From Paracoccus pantotrophus (lineage in GTDB: Bacteria; Pseudomonadota; Alphaproteobacteria; Rhodobacterales; Rhodobacteraceae): a stretch of DNA of 64,000 bases. The position numbers were made by a program, and so were the translations under genes. Location of the stretch: assembly GCF_008824185.1 (NCBI RefSeq), contig NZ_CP044423.1, positions 819,501 to 883,500 on the forward strand, in the 5' to 3' direction. The number at the start of each line of letters is the position of its first letter. Within the stretch, counting starts at the first letter, position 1. This document shows, in pieces, positions 55,784-64,000 of the stretch. The notes under the pieces were generated by a model. That model saw nothing but the letters and a program-made list of their open reading frames with translations. It was not told the origin of the DNA and ran no database searches.

Positions 55784-58594
55784 TCAGAACGTCCCGCCCG
55801 GCGGGCGCTCGGCCCGTTCGGCGCGTTCGGTCCCTTCCTTGATCGCCTGGCGCAGCTTCTTTTCCAGCGACTCGCGGCGGCCCGGCTGGTGCAGCTTCAG
55901 CCCGAACATGTCCTTGACATAGAAAGTGTCCACCACCTGCGCGCCGAAGGTGGCGATCACGGCGCTGGCGATCTGGATGTGGTTGTCGGCCAGGGTCCGG
56001 GTCAGGTCGTAGAGCAGGCCGGGCCGGTCGCGGGTATCGACCTCGATCACCGTATAGACGTCGGAGGCCTCGTTGTCGAAGGTGACATGGGTCGGGAAGC
56101 GGAAGGCGGCCTCGCGCTTCTTGGGCTTGTCGCGGCCGGCCAGGGCCTCGCGCGCGACGATCTCGCCGCCCAGGGTGCGCTGGATCATGGTGCGCAGCCG
56201 CGGCAGGCGGTCGGCGGCATAGGGATGGCCGTCCGCGTCCTGCAGCCAGAACACCGCGGTCGCGAAACCGTCCTTGGTGGTATAGGTGCGCGCATCGACG
56301 ATATTGGCGCCCACCAGCGCCAGCGCCCCGGCCATGCGCGAAAAAATGCCGGGATGGTCGGCCAGCACGAAGGCCGCCCGCGTCGCGTCGCGGTCGGTGT
56401 CGGGATGCAGGTCGGTGCGGATCTCGTCCTCGCCCAGATCCTTCAGCATCTCGGCAAAGACATATTGCGTCTCGGTCGGCAGGCCCGGCCAATAGTTGTC
56501 GTAATGCCGGCCCAGCTCGGCCTTGATCGCCTTGGGCTCCCAGCCCTTGGCGGTCAGCAGGTGGCGCAGCGACCGCTTGGCCTCGCCGATGCGCTTGTCG
56601 CGGTTCAGCTCCTCGAGGCCGTTTTCCAGCGCGCGCTTGGTCTCCTCGTGCAGCTTGCGCAGCAGCATCGCCTTCCAGTTGTTCCAGGTGCCGGGGCCGA
56701 CGCCGCGGATGTCGCAGACGGTCAGCACCAAGAGCATGTCCAGCCGCTTGGTGGTCTTGACCGCCTTGGCGAAGTCGCGCAGCGTGCGCGGATCGGCGAT
56801 GTCGCGCTTTTGCGCCACGTCCGACATCAGCAGGTGGTTGCGGATCAGCCATTCGATGGTCTCGATCTCGTCCGCCGGCAGGCCGAAGCGGGTGCAGATG
56901 CGCCGCGCCAGCCGGGCGCCCAGGATCGAGTGATCCTCGGCCCGGCCCTTGCCGATGTCATGCAGCAGCACCGCCAGGTAGATCACCCGCCGGTTCACCT
57001 TGCCCTTCATGATCTTGCTGACCACGGGCAGATCCTCGGCATCCTCGCCGCGCTCGATGGCAGCCAGCGCCGCGACGCATTGGATCAGGTGCTCGTCCAC
57101 CGTGTAATGGTGATAGACGTTGAACTGCATCATCGCCACGACCGGGGCAAATTCCGGGATGAAGGCCGCCAGCACGCCCAATTCGTTCATCCGCCGCAGC
57201 GAGCGTTCCGGGTTGCCGTGCTTCAAGAGCAGGTCGAGGAAGATCCTGACCGCCTCGGGGTCCGAGCGCATGCGGTCGTCTATGCTGTCCAGGTTGGCCG
57301 TGACGGCGCGCATGGCGTCGGGGTGGATCAGGATGCCGGTCCGAAGCGCCTCTTCGAAAAGCCGCAGGATGTTCAGCGGGTCGGACAGGAACTGCCGCTC
57401 GTCGCCATAGGTCAGCCGCCCGCGGTCCATGCGGAAGCCGGCGCGGACGCGGCGGCGGCGCTGGAACAGGATGTTCATGATCGGCGCGCGATAGAGGTGG
57501 CGGGCCTCCAGCGCGACCAGGAAGACCCGCGTCAGTTCGCCCACGCGGGTGGCGTGCAGGAAATAGTCCTGCATGAAGATCTCGACCGCGCGCCGGCCGC
57601 CCAGGTCGCGATAGCCCATGCGGCGGGCGACCTCGACCTGCATGTCGAAGGTCAGCTGGTCCTGCGGCCGTCCGGCGATCAGGTGCAGGTGGCAGCGCAC
57701 GGCCCAGAGAAAATCCTCGGCCTGCCAGAAGGTCAGATGCTCCTCGCGGGTGAAGAAGCCCAGGTCGACCAGCTCGACGGCGCGGTCGACCCGGTGGATG
57801 TATTTCGCGATCCAGTAGAGGGTCTGCAGGTCGCGCAAGCCGCCCTTACCCTCCTTGACGTTCGGTTCCAGCACGTAGCGCTGGCCGCCCTGGCGGCGGT
57901 GGCGCTCGGCACGCTCGGCCAGCTTGGCCTCGATGAACTGGGGAACGGTCTTGTCGAACAGCTCGGCCCAGAGCCGGTCGCGCAGGGTTTCGGCGGCGGC
58001 GGCATGGCCGCAGATCAGCCGGTGTTCCAGCAGGCTGGTGCGGATGGTGATGTCGCCCGCGCCCAGCCGCAGGCAATCGTCGATCGAGCGCGTGGACTGG
58101 CCGATCTTCAGCTTCAGATCCCACAACATGTAGAGCATGGATTCGACGACGCTCTCGGCCCAGCCGCTGACCTTCCACGGCGTCAGGAACAGCAGGTCGA
58201 CGTCGGATTGCGGCGCCATTTCGGCCCGGCCATAGCCGCCGATGGCCAGCACGGCCAGCCGCTCGGCATCGGTCGGGTTGAGCAGGGGATGCAGGATGGT
58301 GGTGGCGACGTGATGGACGGCCGCCACCGTGGCATCGGTCAGGCTGGCGATGGCGCGCACCGTCTCGCGCGCGGCGCGGGGATGGGACATGAAGCCCGCC
58401 GCGATATCGCTCATGGCGGCGCTGCGGGCCTGGGCCAGGATGGCCACGGTGCGCGCGCGGATCTCGCGCGGCTCGGCGATGTCGCTCAGCGCCTCGGTCA
58501 GCGCCGGCAGGAAGCTTTCGGGGCTGAACATGGAATGCGCCCCAGGCAGGGCCGGGGCGCTTTGCGGCAGGCTGTCGGTGTCCTTGGCGCTCAA
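55784..58594 (-). CDS. glnD: PII protein uridylyltransferase/uridylyl-removing enzyme
   Basis: GlnD senses glutamine and modifies PII proteins to control nitrogen assimilation. The 936-residue protein has the nucleotidyltransferase motif GGYGRAEMAPQSDVDLLFL near 118-136, a GlnE-like linker, an HD domain with LLHDIGKGRAEDH near 490-505, and two C-terminal ACT domains (about 700-780 and 830-905). The start given is a TTG at 58592-58594, two bases after the LpoA-like gene; an ATG at 58529-58531 is an alternative. Neither has a strong ribosome-binding site. Confidence 0.94.
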   Translation of the reverse strand: MSAKDTDSLPQSAPALPGAHSMFSPESFLPALTEALSDIAEPREIRARTVAILAQARSAAMSDIAAGFMSHPRAARETVRAIASLTDATVAAVHHVATTILHPLLNPTDAERLAVLAIGGYGRAEMAPQSDVDLLFLTPWKVSGWAESVVESMLYMLWDLKLKIGQSTRSIDDCLRLGAGDITIRTSLLEHRLICGHAAAAETLRDRLWAELFDKTVPQFIEAKLAERAERHRRQGGQRYVLEPNVKEGKGGLRDLQTLYWIAKYIHRVDRAVELVDLGFFTREEHLTFWQAEDFLWAVRCHLHLIAGRPQDQLTFDMQVEVARRMGYRDLGGRRAVEIFMQDYFLHATRVGELTRVFLVALEARHLYRAPIMNILFQRRRRVRAGFRMDRGRLTYGDERQFLSDPLNILRLFEEALRTGILIHPDAMRAVTANLDSIDDRMRSDPEAVRIFLDLLLKHGNPERSLRRMNELGVLAAFIPEFAPVVAMMQFNVYHHYTVDEHLIQCVAALAAIERGEDAEDLPVVSKIMKGKVNRRVIYLAVLLHDIGKGRAEDHSILGARLARRICTRFGLPADEIETIEWLIRNHLLMSDVAQKRDIADPRTLRDFAKAVKTTKRLDMLLVLTVCDIRGVGPGTWNNWKAMLLRKLHEETKRALENGLEELNRDKRIGEAKRSLRHLLTAKGWEPKAIKAELGRHYDNYWPGLPTETQYVFAEMLKDLGEDEIRTDLHPDTDRDATRAAFVLADHPGIFSRMAGALALVGANIVDARTYTTKDGFATAVFWLQDADGHPYAADRLPRLRTMIQRTLGGEIVAREALAGRDKPKKREAAFRFPTHVTFDNEASDVYTVIEVDTRDRPGLLYDLTRTLADNHIQIASAVIATFGAQVVDTFYVKDMFGLKLHQPGRRESLEKKLRQAIKEGTERAERAERPPGGTF

Positions 58595-58596
58595 GA

Positions 58597-59799
58597 TCAG
58601 AACCCGAAGCCGCCGAAGCTGCGCGGCGCGGGATCCAGCACCACCACCTGGCCGCCCCGCACGGTGGCCACGGCCAGCGCGCGCTCGTTGGTGCCGTCGC
58701 GCCGCAGGCGGAAGGCGCCCGAGACCCCGGCAAAGCCCGAGTTCTGCGTCAGGCCCGAGGTGGTCAGCGCGTTGGATTTGCCCGCCCGCACCAGCGCGGC
58801 GATGGCGGATACCCCGTCATAGGCCAGCGAACCCAGCTCATGCGGCGTCTCGCCATAGGCGGCGCGATAGCGCTGGTCGAACTGCGCCTTCATCGTGGTG
58901 TCGGGAATGGCGAACCAGCCGCCCTGCACGCCGCGCAGCTGCAGCCGGGCCGAGGGCTGGTCCCAGCGCGTCAGCCCCATCATCTGCACCGTGGCCGAGG
59001 TGACGCCGGCATCGGCCAGCCTGTCGGTCAGATAGGGCAGCACCGCGCCCTGGTTCGCGGTCAGGAACACCGCATCGACATTGCCCGAAAGCGCCGCCTG
59101 GGCGACGTTCGGGACGATACCGTCGATGCCGGACTGGGACAGGGGATGCACGGCGGTCCCGGCCAGGGTGGCGCCGTTCCGGCGGATCGCCCGCTCGATG
59201 GCGTGGGCGCCGACCTGGCCGGCCGTGTCGTCCTCGGCCACCATCAGGATGCGGCGCTTGCCGTTCCGGACCCCGTATTTCACCAGCCTGTCGGCCACGT
59301 TGTCGAAGGTGTTGCCCAGCACGAAGACATTGCCGCCGGCGATGTCGGTATTGTTCGAGAAGGACAGCACGTTCACGCCCTGCGGCGCCATGGCATTGCC
59401 GACCGCATTGGCGCTGTCGGCGAAAAGCGGACCCAGGATGATCTTGGCGCCCTCGGCCACGGCGCGGTTGGCCATGGCGACGGCGGTGCCCGGCTCGGAG
59501 CCCGCATCGTAGATGCGCAGGTCGATGGTGGCGCCGCGCGCATCGGCCGCCGCCATCTTCGCGGAATTGCTCAGCGAGCGCGCCAGCCAGTCCAGATCCG
59601 CGCTTCCCGTGCCGCCCGGCACCAGCAGCGCCACCTGCACCGGCTGCGAAGGATCGATGCTCGGGCCGGTCTGCGGGCCCGAGGCTCCCATCTCGATCGG
59701 CTGGCAGGCGGCAAGTGCCAGGGCGGAAAGGACAGCGCCGATGCGCGCGAGCGGGCGGCGCAGGTCGAAGGCGCCGCGGATCGTTTTCAGGACGGTCAT
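58597..59799 (-). CDS. LpoA-like penicillin-binding protein activator lipoprotein
   Basis: This 400-residue lipoprotein has a lipobox LSALALAAC (C32) and then a type 1 periplasmic-binding fold (about 55-390), opening VALLVPGGTGSADLDWLARSL, with GPLFADSANAVGNAMA and YDGVSAIAALVRAG. In RefSeq-type annotation this group is called penicillin-binding protein activator; in E. coli LpoA activates PBP1a from the outer membrane. It could also be an amino-acid-type binding protein. AGGGAA precedes ATG 59799. Divergent from rsmI, and followed by glnD after 2 bp. Confidence 0.8.
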   Translation of the reverse strand: MTVLKTIRGAFDLRRPLARIGAVLSALALAACQPIEMGASGPQTGPSIDPSQPVQVALLVPGGTGSADLDWLARSLSNSAKMAAADARGATIDLRIYDAGSEPGTAVAMANRAVAEGAKIILGPLFADSANAVGNAMAPQGVNVLSFSNNTDIAGGNVFVLGNTFDNVADRLVKYGVRNGKRRILMVAEDDTAGQVGAHAIERAIRRNGATLAGTAVHPLSQSGIDGIVPNVAQAALSGNVDAVFLTANQGAVLPYLTDRLADAGVTSATVQMMGLTRWDQPSARLQLRGVQGGWFAIPDTTMKAQFDQRYRAAYGETPHELGSLAYDGVSAIAALVRAGKSNALTTSGLTQNSGFAGVSGAFRLRRDGTNERALAVATVRGGQVVVLDPAPRSFGGFGF

Positions 59800-59901
59800 G
59801 GCGTGATTCCCTGTTGGATCGAGGCTGGGGGTTTGATGGGGGCAGGTTATTGGCATATTCGGGACATGGCAACTTGCCCCGGCAGCACGAAAGGGACCGC
59901 G

Positions 59902-60810
59902 ATGGAGGATGGCGCCAGCACAACCGGGACGGGCGCGCGGCCGCTTTCCCTGACCGTCTCGGCCGCCTCGCCCGAACCGGGGCTCTACCTGGTTGCGACC
60001 CCGATCGGCACAGCGCGCGACATCACCCTGCGCGCGCTCGACGTCCTGAACACCGCGGATGTCCTGGCGGCCGAGGATACGCGCAACCTGCGGCACCTGA
60101 TGGATATTCACGGCATCCCGCTGCGCGGCCGGCGCATCATCGCCTATCACGACCACAATGCCGACCGGCAGCGTCCGGCGGTGCTTGCCGCCCTGGGCCA
60201 GGGACGGTCGGTGGCCTATGCCTCGGATGCCGGCACGCCGCTGGTCGCCGATCCCGGCTACCGGCTTGCGCGGGATGCCGCCGAGGCGGGCTTTGCGGTC
60301 CGGGCGCTGCCCGGCCCCTCGGCGGCCCTGGCGGCGCTGTCGGTCTCGGGCCTGCCCAGCGACCGGTTCCTGTTCGTGGGCTTTCCCCCGGCGGCAAGCG
60401 GAGCGCGGCGAAGCTGGGTCGAAAGCTGGCGCAAGGTCGATGCGACGGTGATCGTTTTCGAAAGCCCCAGGCGCGTTAAGCAACTGTTGGAGAATTTCTG
60501 CGAAACTGAGGCGAATCGGCATACGGTAATCTGCAGGGAACTGACGAAGAAATTCGAAGAGGTGATGCACGGCACGGCCGCAGAGCTGCTGGAACGGATC
60601 CCGGCCGAGGGGTTGCGCGGCGAAATCGTGGTGCTGTTCGGGCGCCCCGAGCCGGTCGTCGCCGACGAGGACAGTTTGCGCGCGGCCCTGGCGGGCCTGC
60701 TGGGCACGCTTCCGGTAAAGGAAGCAGCTGCGGAAGTGGCGTCCAGGTTCGGGCGTCCCCGGCGCGAAATCTATGCGCTGGCGCTTGAGATGAAGAAGGA
60801 GCGGGAATGA
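59902..60810 (+). CDS. rsmI: 16S rRNA (cytidine-1402-2'-O)-methyltransferase
   Basis: RsmI methylates the ribose of C1402 in 16S rRNA. The 302-residue tetrapyrrole-methylase-fold protein has GLYLVATPIGTARDITLRALDVL (27-49), AAEDTRNLRHLM, SDAGTPLVADPGYRL and LPGPSAALAALSVSGLPSDRF, all characteristic. AAAGGGACCG precedes the ATG. It overlaps yraN by 4 nt (ATGA). Confidence 0.95.
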   Translation: MEDGASTTGTGARPLSLTVSAASPEPGLYLVATPIGTARDITLRALDVLNTADVLAAEDTRNLRHLMDIHGIPLRGRRIIAYHDHNADRQRPAVLAALGQGRSVAYASDAGTPLVADPGYRLARDAAEAGFAVRALPGPSAALAALSVSGLPSDRFLFVGFPPAASGARRSWVESWRKVDATVIVFESPRRVKQLLENFCETEANRHTVICRELTKKFEEVMHGTAAELLERIPAEGLRGEIVVLFGRPEPVVADEDSLRAALAGLLGTLPVKEAAAEVASRFGRPRREIYALALEMKKERE

Positions 60811-61220
60811 GGTTGGAACGGATTTCCGGCGGAACGCCGGTTTCTGCCCTGGGCATGAAGGCCCGGCAAGGTGCCGTCGCCTATTCCTCCGGCCGTTTCG
60901 CCGAGGAATCGGTGTCGCGAGAATATCGCCAGCGCGGTTATGAGGTCATGGCCGAACGCTGGCGCGGGCGCGGCGGCGAAATCGACCTGATCCTGCGCAA
61001 GGATGACGAATATGCCTTTGTGGAGGTCAAGAAGTCGCGTTTTCACGCCGGGGCGGCGGAACGGATCGGGACGCGGCAGATCGCGCGGATCTGCAATGCC
61101 GCGCTGGAATATTGTGGGCGCCTGCCTTCGGGACTGCTGACCGCGATGCGTTTCGATGCCGCCCTTGTCGATCAGTTCGGGCGCGTCGAGATCATCGAGA
61201 ACGCCTTCGGCTCGAACTGA
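60807..61220 (+). CDS. yraN: YraN (UPF0102) family protein
   Basis: This 137-residue protein has the UPF0102 core GRFAEESVSREYRQRGYEVMAERWRGRGGEIDLI with the nuclease-like GGEIDLILRKDDEYAFVEVKKS, resembling the PD-(D/E)XK fold. Its function is unknown although DNA or RNA processing is suspected. It is coupled to rsmI by an ATGA overlap. In related genomes gshB commonly follows; here an IS element lies 98 bp downstream. Confidence 0.9.
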   Translation: MRLERISGGTPVSALGMKARQGAVAYSSGRFAEESVSREYRQRGYEVMAERWRGRGGEIDLILRKDDEYAFVEVKKSRFHAGAAERIGTRQIARICNAALEYCGRLPSGLLTAMRFDAALVDQFGRVEIIENAFGSN

Positions 61221-61318
61221 GCAACGCCTTTGCATCGTTGGTAAGCGGTACAAAGACCGGTGAAGACTGCCGTCCTCAAGCCGGTGGCGCTTGTCTCCGC
61301 ACCCGAGCTGCGCCCCGG

Positions 61319-61345
61319 TGAACCGCGCCGGGTTTTCCGGAGGCT
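61319..61345 (+). repeat. IS left terminal inverted repeat
   Basis: 27-bp arm starting TGAACCGCGCCGGG; exact reverse complement of 62650-62676. Confidence 0.92.
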
Positions 61346-61371
61346 CCAACTCCTGAGTAGGATGGAGCATC

Positions 61372-61695
61372 ATGAGCAAGACGACGACCAAGTTTTCCCC
61401 TGAAGTGCGCGAACGTGCGGTGCGGCTGGTTCTCGACAACGAGGCTCAGCATCCGTCGCGCTGGCAGGCGATCATGTCGATCGCGGCGAAGATCGGCTGC
61501 ACCCCGCAGACGTTGAATGACTGGGTCAAGAAGACCGAGGTCGACAGCGGCAGGCGCGCGGGCATACCGACCGAGATGGCCGAGAAGATAAAGGCGCTGG
61601 AGCGGGAGAACCGGGAACTGCGCCAGGCGAACGAGATCCTGCGCAAGGCATCAGCGTATTTTGCGATGGCGGAGCTCGACCGCCGGTCGAAGTGA
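61372..61695 (+). CDS. IS3-family transposase OrfA
   Basis: This 107-residue protein has an HTH (IMSIAAKIGCTPQTLNDWVKK, about 35-55) that binds the element ends and a leucine zipper (IKALERENRELRQANEILRK, about 74-93) for dimerisation. The frame is intact. Its stop overlaps the GTG start of orfB by 4 nt (GTGA), so orfB would be reached by coupling or frameshifting. Confidence 0.92.
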   Translation: MSKTTTKFSPEVRERAVRLVLDNEAQHPSRWQAIMSIAAKIGCTPQTLNDWVKKTEVDSGRRAGIPTEMAEKIKALERENRELRQANEILRKASAYFAMAELDRRSK

Positions 61696-62637
61696 TGGTG
61701 TCGTTCATTGACGCGCATCGGGATGCACACGGGGTCGAGCCGATCTGCAGCGTGCTGCCGATTGCCCCGTCCACCTATTACGATCATCTGGCGAAGCGGG
61801 CCGATCCCACGCGGCAGTCCGACCGGGCGCGCCGGGACGAGGCCTTGCGGCCAGAGATCCTGCGCGTGTTCGAGGAGAACTGGCGCGTCTACGGCGTGCG
61901 CAAGGTCTGGCGGCAGCTGGGCCGAGAAGGCTTCGATATTGCCCGATGCACGGTGGCAAGGCTGATGAAGGGCATGGGCGTTCAGGGGATTATTCGCGGC
62001 AAGCCGCACCGGACCACGATCCCGGACAAGAAGGCGCCATGCCCGCTGGACAAGGTCAACCGCCAGTTTCGCGTGCCTGCGCCGAACATGCTCTGGGGTC
62101 GTCCATTGTGGCGCCATTGGTCCGAGCCCAATGGACGACGACTTCACCTATGTCGCCACCTGGAAAGGCTTCGCTTACGTCGCGTTCGTCATCGATGCCT
62201 ATGCCCGCAAGATTGTGGGCTGGCGCGTCAGCACTTCCGCCCATGCAGGGTTCGTGCTCGATGCCTTGGAGCAGGCCGTGCATGATCGGCGCCCGTCCAA
62301 GGGCATGGGGCTGGTCCACCATAGCGACCGCGGTTCGCAGTACCTGAGCATTCGCTACAGTGAGCGGCTGGCGGAAGCTGGCATCGAACCATCGGTGGGC
62401 AGCGTCGGCGACAGCTATGACAACGCCTTGGCCGAGACGATCAATGGCCTCTTCAAGGCTGAGGTTATCCACCGTCGCGGCCCGTGGCGCAGCTTCGAGG
62501 CTGTCGAATATGCCACGCTGGAATGGGTCGACTGGTTCAACAACCGCCGTCTGCTCGAACTGATCGGGAACATCCCGCCTTCGGAAGCAGAGGCCAACTT
62601 CTACGCCGCTCTGGAAACTGAAGACATGGCCGCGTAA
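61692..62637 (+). pseudogene. IS3-family transposase OrfB, frame-broken by a palindromic insertion
   Basis: The first part from GTG 61692 holds the N-terminal HTH_21-type region (DEALRPEILRVFEENWRVYGVRKVWRQL). The frame breaks after PNMLW, and the rest (DDDFTYVATWKGF, HHSDRGSQYLS, NALAETINGLFKAEVI; the D-D-E catalytic residues) continues in another frame to 62637. About 43 nt (62097-62139) occupy the space of about 6, a net gain of 37 nt. The element should not transpose on its own. Confidence 0.85.
62097..62139 (+). repeat. Palindromic insertion in orfB
   Basis: GTCGTCCATTG (62098-62108) and CAATGGACGAC (62129-62139) form a perfect 11-bp inverted repeat around a 20-base loop, which itself contains CCATTGG. 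The insertion explains the orfB frame break. Confidence 0.65.
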
Positions 62638-62649
62638 CTAACCCAAATC

Positions 62650-62676
62650 AGCCTCCGGAAAACCCGGCGCGGTTCA
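62650..62676 (-). repeat. IS right terminal inverted repeat
   Basis: 27-bp arm; exact reverse complement of 61319-61345. Confidence 0.92.
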
Positions 62677-62947
62677 TCCCGAGCGTGCGGAACAGATCTA
62701 CCGGGCCAAAGCCTCCGGAGTGCTCAAAGCTGAAGTTCGAGCTATACACGAAAAACTCTTCGAAAAAGTTGAAGATGAGAATGAGAAGGCAATCGCACTT
62801 CTGATGGTGGTCGTGGGGTTATGGCTGACGGATCGTGTCTGGAGTTCCACGGCAGAATCCGATTCCCTTCGGCAGTCGCTGGGTCAGACCTACCGGCGGG
62901 AGTGTCAGGAAATGCTGTACGAGTTCTTGGTGGAGCAGGCTGGATAG
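62677..62947 (+). pseudogene. 3' remnant of an unidentified gene cut by the IS
   Basis: An open frame enters directly from the IS boundary and ends at TGA... TAG-type stop 62945-62947; the visible product reads ERAEQIYRAKASGVLKAEVR then EKLFEKVEDENEKAIALLMVV. The frame is open from the very first base after the IS, and codon use is visibly AT-richer than the surrounding genes. A GTG at 62720 could start a 75-residue protein but has no good ribosome-binding site. The matching 5' half is not on the left of the IS. No family is recognised. Confidence 0.55.
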
Positions 62948-63189
62948 GCTTCCCGTGCCTGAACCATGATGCAGTCTTTGCCCGAGGCTCCGACCGTCTC
63001 GGGCGACCTTGCATTTTATCTCGCCAGCAGCCCGACCCTGGGGCATCTCTTGGGGCATAACCCTCTCCGTCGCCCAACCGCCATGACGAAGCAGGTCGCG
63101 AGCCAATCTAAGCTATTCCGTCGAAAAGGTCCGGAAAGATCCCGTTCGTGAGAATAGAAAATATCATCTTCTTATTGACTTAGATGAAT
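62948..63189. other. AT-richer stretch between the remnant and tRNA-Gln
   Basis: No supported gene. A weak TCATCT/AGATGA inverted repeat (63164-63187) lies just 3' of the tRNA and is followed, reading leftward, by TATTTTC; it could be the tRNA terminator. The composition is lower in GC than the rest of the window. Confidence 0.45.
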
Positions 63190-63264
63190 TGGCTGGGGCG
63201 GTAGGATTCGAACCTACGGTACACGGTACCAAAAACCGTTGCCTTACCACTTGGCCACGCCCCA
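63190..63264 (-). tRNA. tRNA-Gln (anticodon TTG)
   Basis: Read leftward, the 75-nt gene has a 7-bp acceptor stem (63258-63264 with 63194-63200), a D-arm GGCCAAGTGGTAAGGC, anticodon arm ACGGT-TTTTGGT-ACCGT with anticodon TTG, a GGTTCGAATCC T-arm, discriminator G (63193) and encoded CCA (63190-63192). Confidence 0.96.
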
Positions 63265-63277
63265 ACTTGTGGAGGCG

Positions 63278-63306
63278 TATCTAGCCAAGCCGACGGGGGG
63301 GTGCAA
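63278..63306 (-). promoter_or_regulatory. Near-consensus promoter of tRNA-Gln
   Basis: Read leftward, TTGCAC (63301-63306) and TAGATA (63278-63283) are separated by exactly 17 bases, and the -10 ends 13 bp before the mature tRNA 5' end. Confidence 0.75.
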
Positions 63307-63360
63307 GAGGCAAAAAGGAAAAATCTTGTGGCTTTCGCGCCGGAGTTCTATGGGCCCGCC

Positions 63361-64000
63361 ATGGAACAGGTTGATACAGTCATTCTTGGCGCCGGGGCGG
63401 CCGGGCTTTTCTGCGCCGGCTCGATCCTGGGGCAGGCGGACGAGCGGACGCAGCGGATCGTCGTGCTGGATCATGCCCGCGCACCGGGCGAGAAGATCCG
63501 CATCTCGGGCGGTGGACGGTGCAATTTCACCAATCTCGCGACCGGGCTCGATCGCTTCGTTTCGGGCAACCCGCGCTTTGCGGCATCGGCCCTGGCCGGC
63601 TTCACGCCGGCGGATTTTCTTGCCCTGGTCGAGCAGGCGGGCATCGCCTGGCACGAAAAGACGCTGGGGCAACTGTTTTGCGATGGCAGCGCGCGACAGA
63701 TCATCGATATGCTGCTGCACCGGATGCGCGGTGCCGAATTGCGGCTTGGGATTGCCGTGGCGGGGGTAGAGCCGGCAGGTGGCGGCTTCGTCGTCGCCAC
63801 CGCGCGGGGGCCGCTGGCGGCGCGGCGTGTGGTCGTGGCAACGGGCGGCAAATCGATTCCCAAGATGGGGGCGACGGGGATCGGATATGACATCGCCGCC
63901 CGTTTCGGGCTTGCGCTGGCCGAGCCAAGGGCCGGGCTGGTGCCGCTGACCTTCGCCCAGCAGGATCTGGACCTTTGCCGGCCGCTGGCCGGATTGTCGG
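63361..64000 (+). CDS. BaiN/HI0933-type NAD(P)/FAD-dependent oxidoreductase (partial)
   Basis: The frame is open from ATG 63361 to the window end. It begins with the FAD-binding DTVILGAGAAGLFCAGSIL, then PGEKIRISGGGRCNFTNL, which marks the BaiN/HI0933 flavoprotein family, and VVVATGGKSIPKMGATGIGYDIA. Members are annotated as aminoacetone oxidases or bile-acid-type reductases, but most have no known substrate. About 213 residues are visible; roughly half is missing. Confidence 0.88.
   Translation, partial: MEQVDTVILGAGAAGLFCAGSILGQADERTQRIVVLDHARAPGEKIRISGGGRCNFTNLATGLDRFVSGNPRFAASALAGFTPADFLALVEQAGIAWHEKTLGQLFCDGSARQIIDMLLHRMRGAELRLGIAVAGVEPAGGGFVVATARGPLAARRVVVATGGKSIPKMGATGIGYDIAARFGLALAEPRAGLVPLTFAQQDLDLCRPLAGLS

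Larger units (their letters stand above)
61319..62676 (+). mobile_element. IS3-family insertion sequence with perfect 27-bp inverted repeats
   Basis: The 1358-bp element begins TGAACCGCGCC and ends with its exact inverse, the two 27-bp ends being perfectly complementary (61319-61345 and 62650-62676). It contains orfA (HTH plus leucine zipper) and a frame-broken orfB with DDE residues. The flanking 3-5 bases do not match, so no target-site duplication is visible, which suggests a deletion or rearrangement next to the element. The 98 bp on its left (61221-61318) hold nothing I recognise. Confidence 0.92.

Noticed and set aside
55889..58822. A 977-codon frame antisense to glnD
   Set aside because: GlnD is intact with all domains; the long antisense frame follows from third-position GC bias.
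61310..61318. Target-site duplication of the IS
   Set aside because: The three to five bases on the left (ending CCGG) and on the right (starting TCCCG) do not match.
63190..63214. Duplicate of the tRNA-Gln 3' end marking an integrated element
   Set aside because: No second copy of the tRNA 3' end was found between 61221 and 63189.

Overview
This window looks like chromosomal DNA of a high-GC alphaproteobacterium of the Rhodobacterales, most likely Paracoccus or a close relative. The basis is the GC-rich coding sequence, a short repeat (core GGGTATTTGGGGAACG) that I associate with this order, a stand-alone betaine-homocysteine methyltransferase, a secreted ESAT-6-like small protein, two-subunit transhydrogenase genes, and an alphaproteobacterial-type SOS box. 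The genus is inferred from gene content and was not tested by a search.

Most of the window is core housekeeping. 1-12 kb: an Fe-S scaffold homologue, hisI, gluQ, trmFO, rplY, a membrane acyltransferase, lldD, a small lipoprotein, a TetR regulator, dnaG and rpoD. 11.5-23.5 kb: an FMN reductase, rmuC, yjbQ, a polyamine-type ABC transporter without a binding protein, a frameshifted secreted protein gene, a YjbR-type gene, cysS, cimA, a phytoene/squalene-synthase-like gene and eno. 23.5-36 kb: an EEP hydrolase, selO, an SMR exporter, obgE-proB, an acyltransferase, pepN, an alanine-rich anchored protein, glcB, an ICMT-like methyltransferase and a lyxose-isomerase-like cupin. 36-48 kb: pntAB, then purF, cvpA and radA (frameshifted) on the minus strand, a UbiH-type hydroxylase, a HAD nucleotidase, a GntR regulator, an AlkA-like glycosylase and an esterase. 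48-61 kb: a Gdx-type exporter, an HNH nuclease, a radical-SAM gene behind a LexA-type box, bmt, trpS, a rhomboid lacking catalytic residues, murJ, glnD, an LpoA-like lipoprotein, rsmI and yraN.

The only clearly accessory stretch is 61.3-63.2 kb. It holds an IS3-family element with perfect 27-bp terminal inverted repeats, a broken orfB, the 3' remnant of an unidentified AT-richer gene, and a tRNA-Gln(TTG) gene with a near-consensus promoter. The tRNA is followed by a BaiN-type flavoprotein gene that runs off the window.

I did not find an unambiguous new multi-gene system. The observations most worth testing are the SOS box before the radical-SAM gene, seven GANTC (CcrM-type) sites packed before rpoD, the 17-bp dyad before pntAB, the perfect 12-bp hairpin in the bmt leader, the catalytically dead rhomboid, a repeat inside a coding sequence, two one-base frameshifts in G/C runs (radA and the secreted protein), and several small genes easily missed in annotation.
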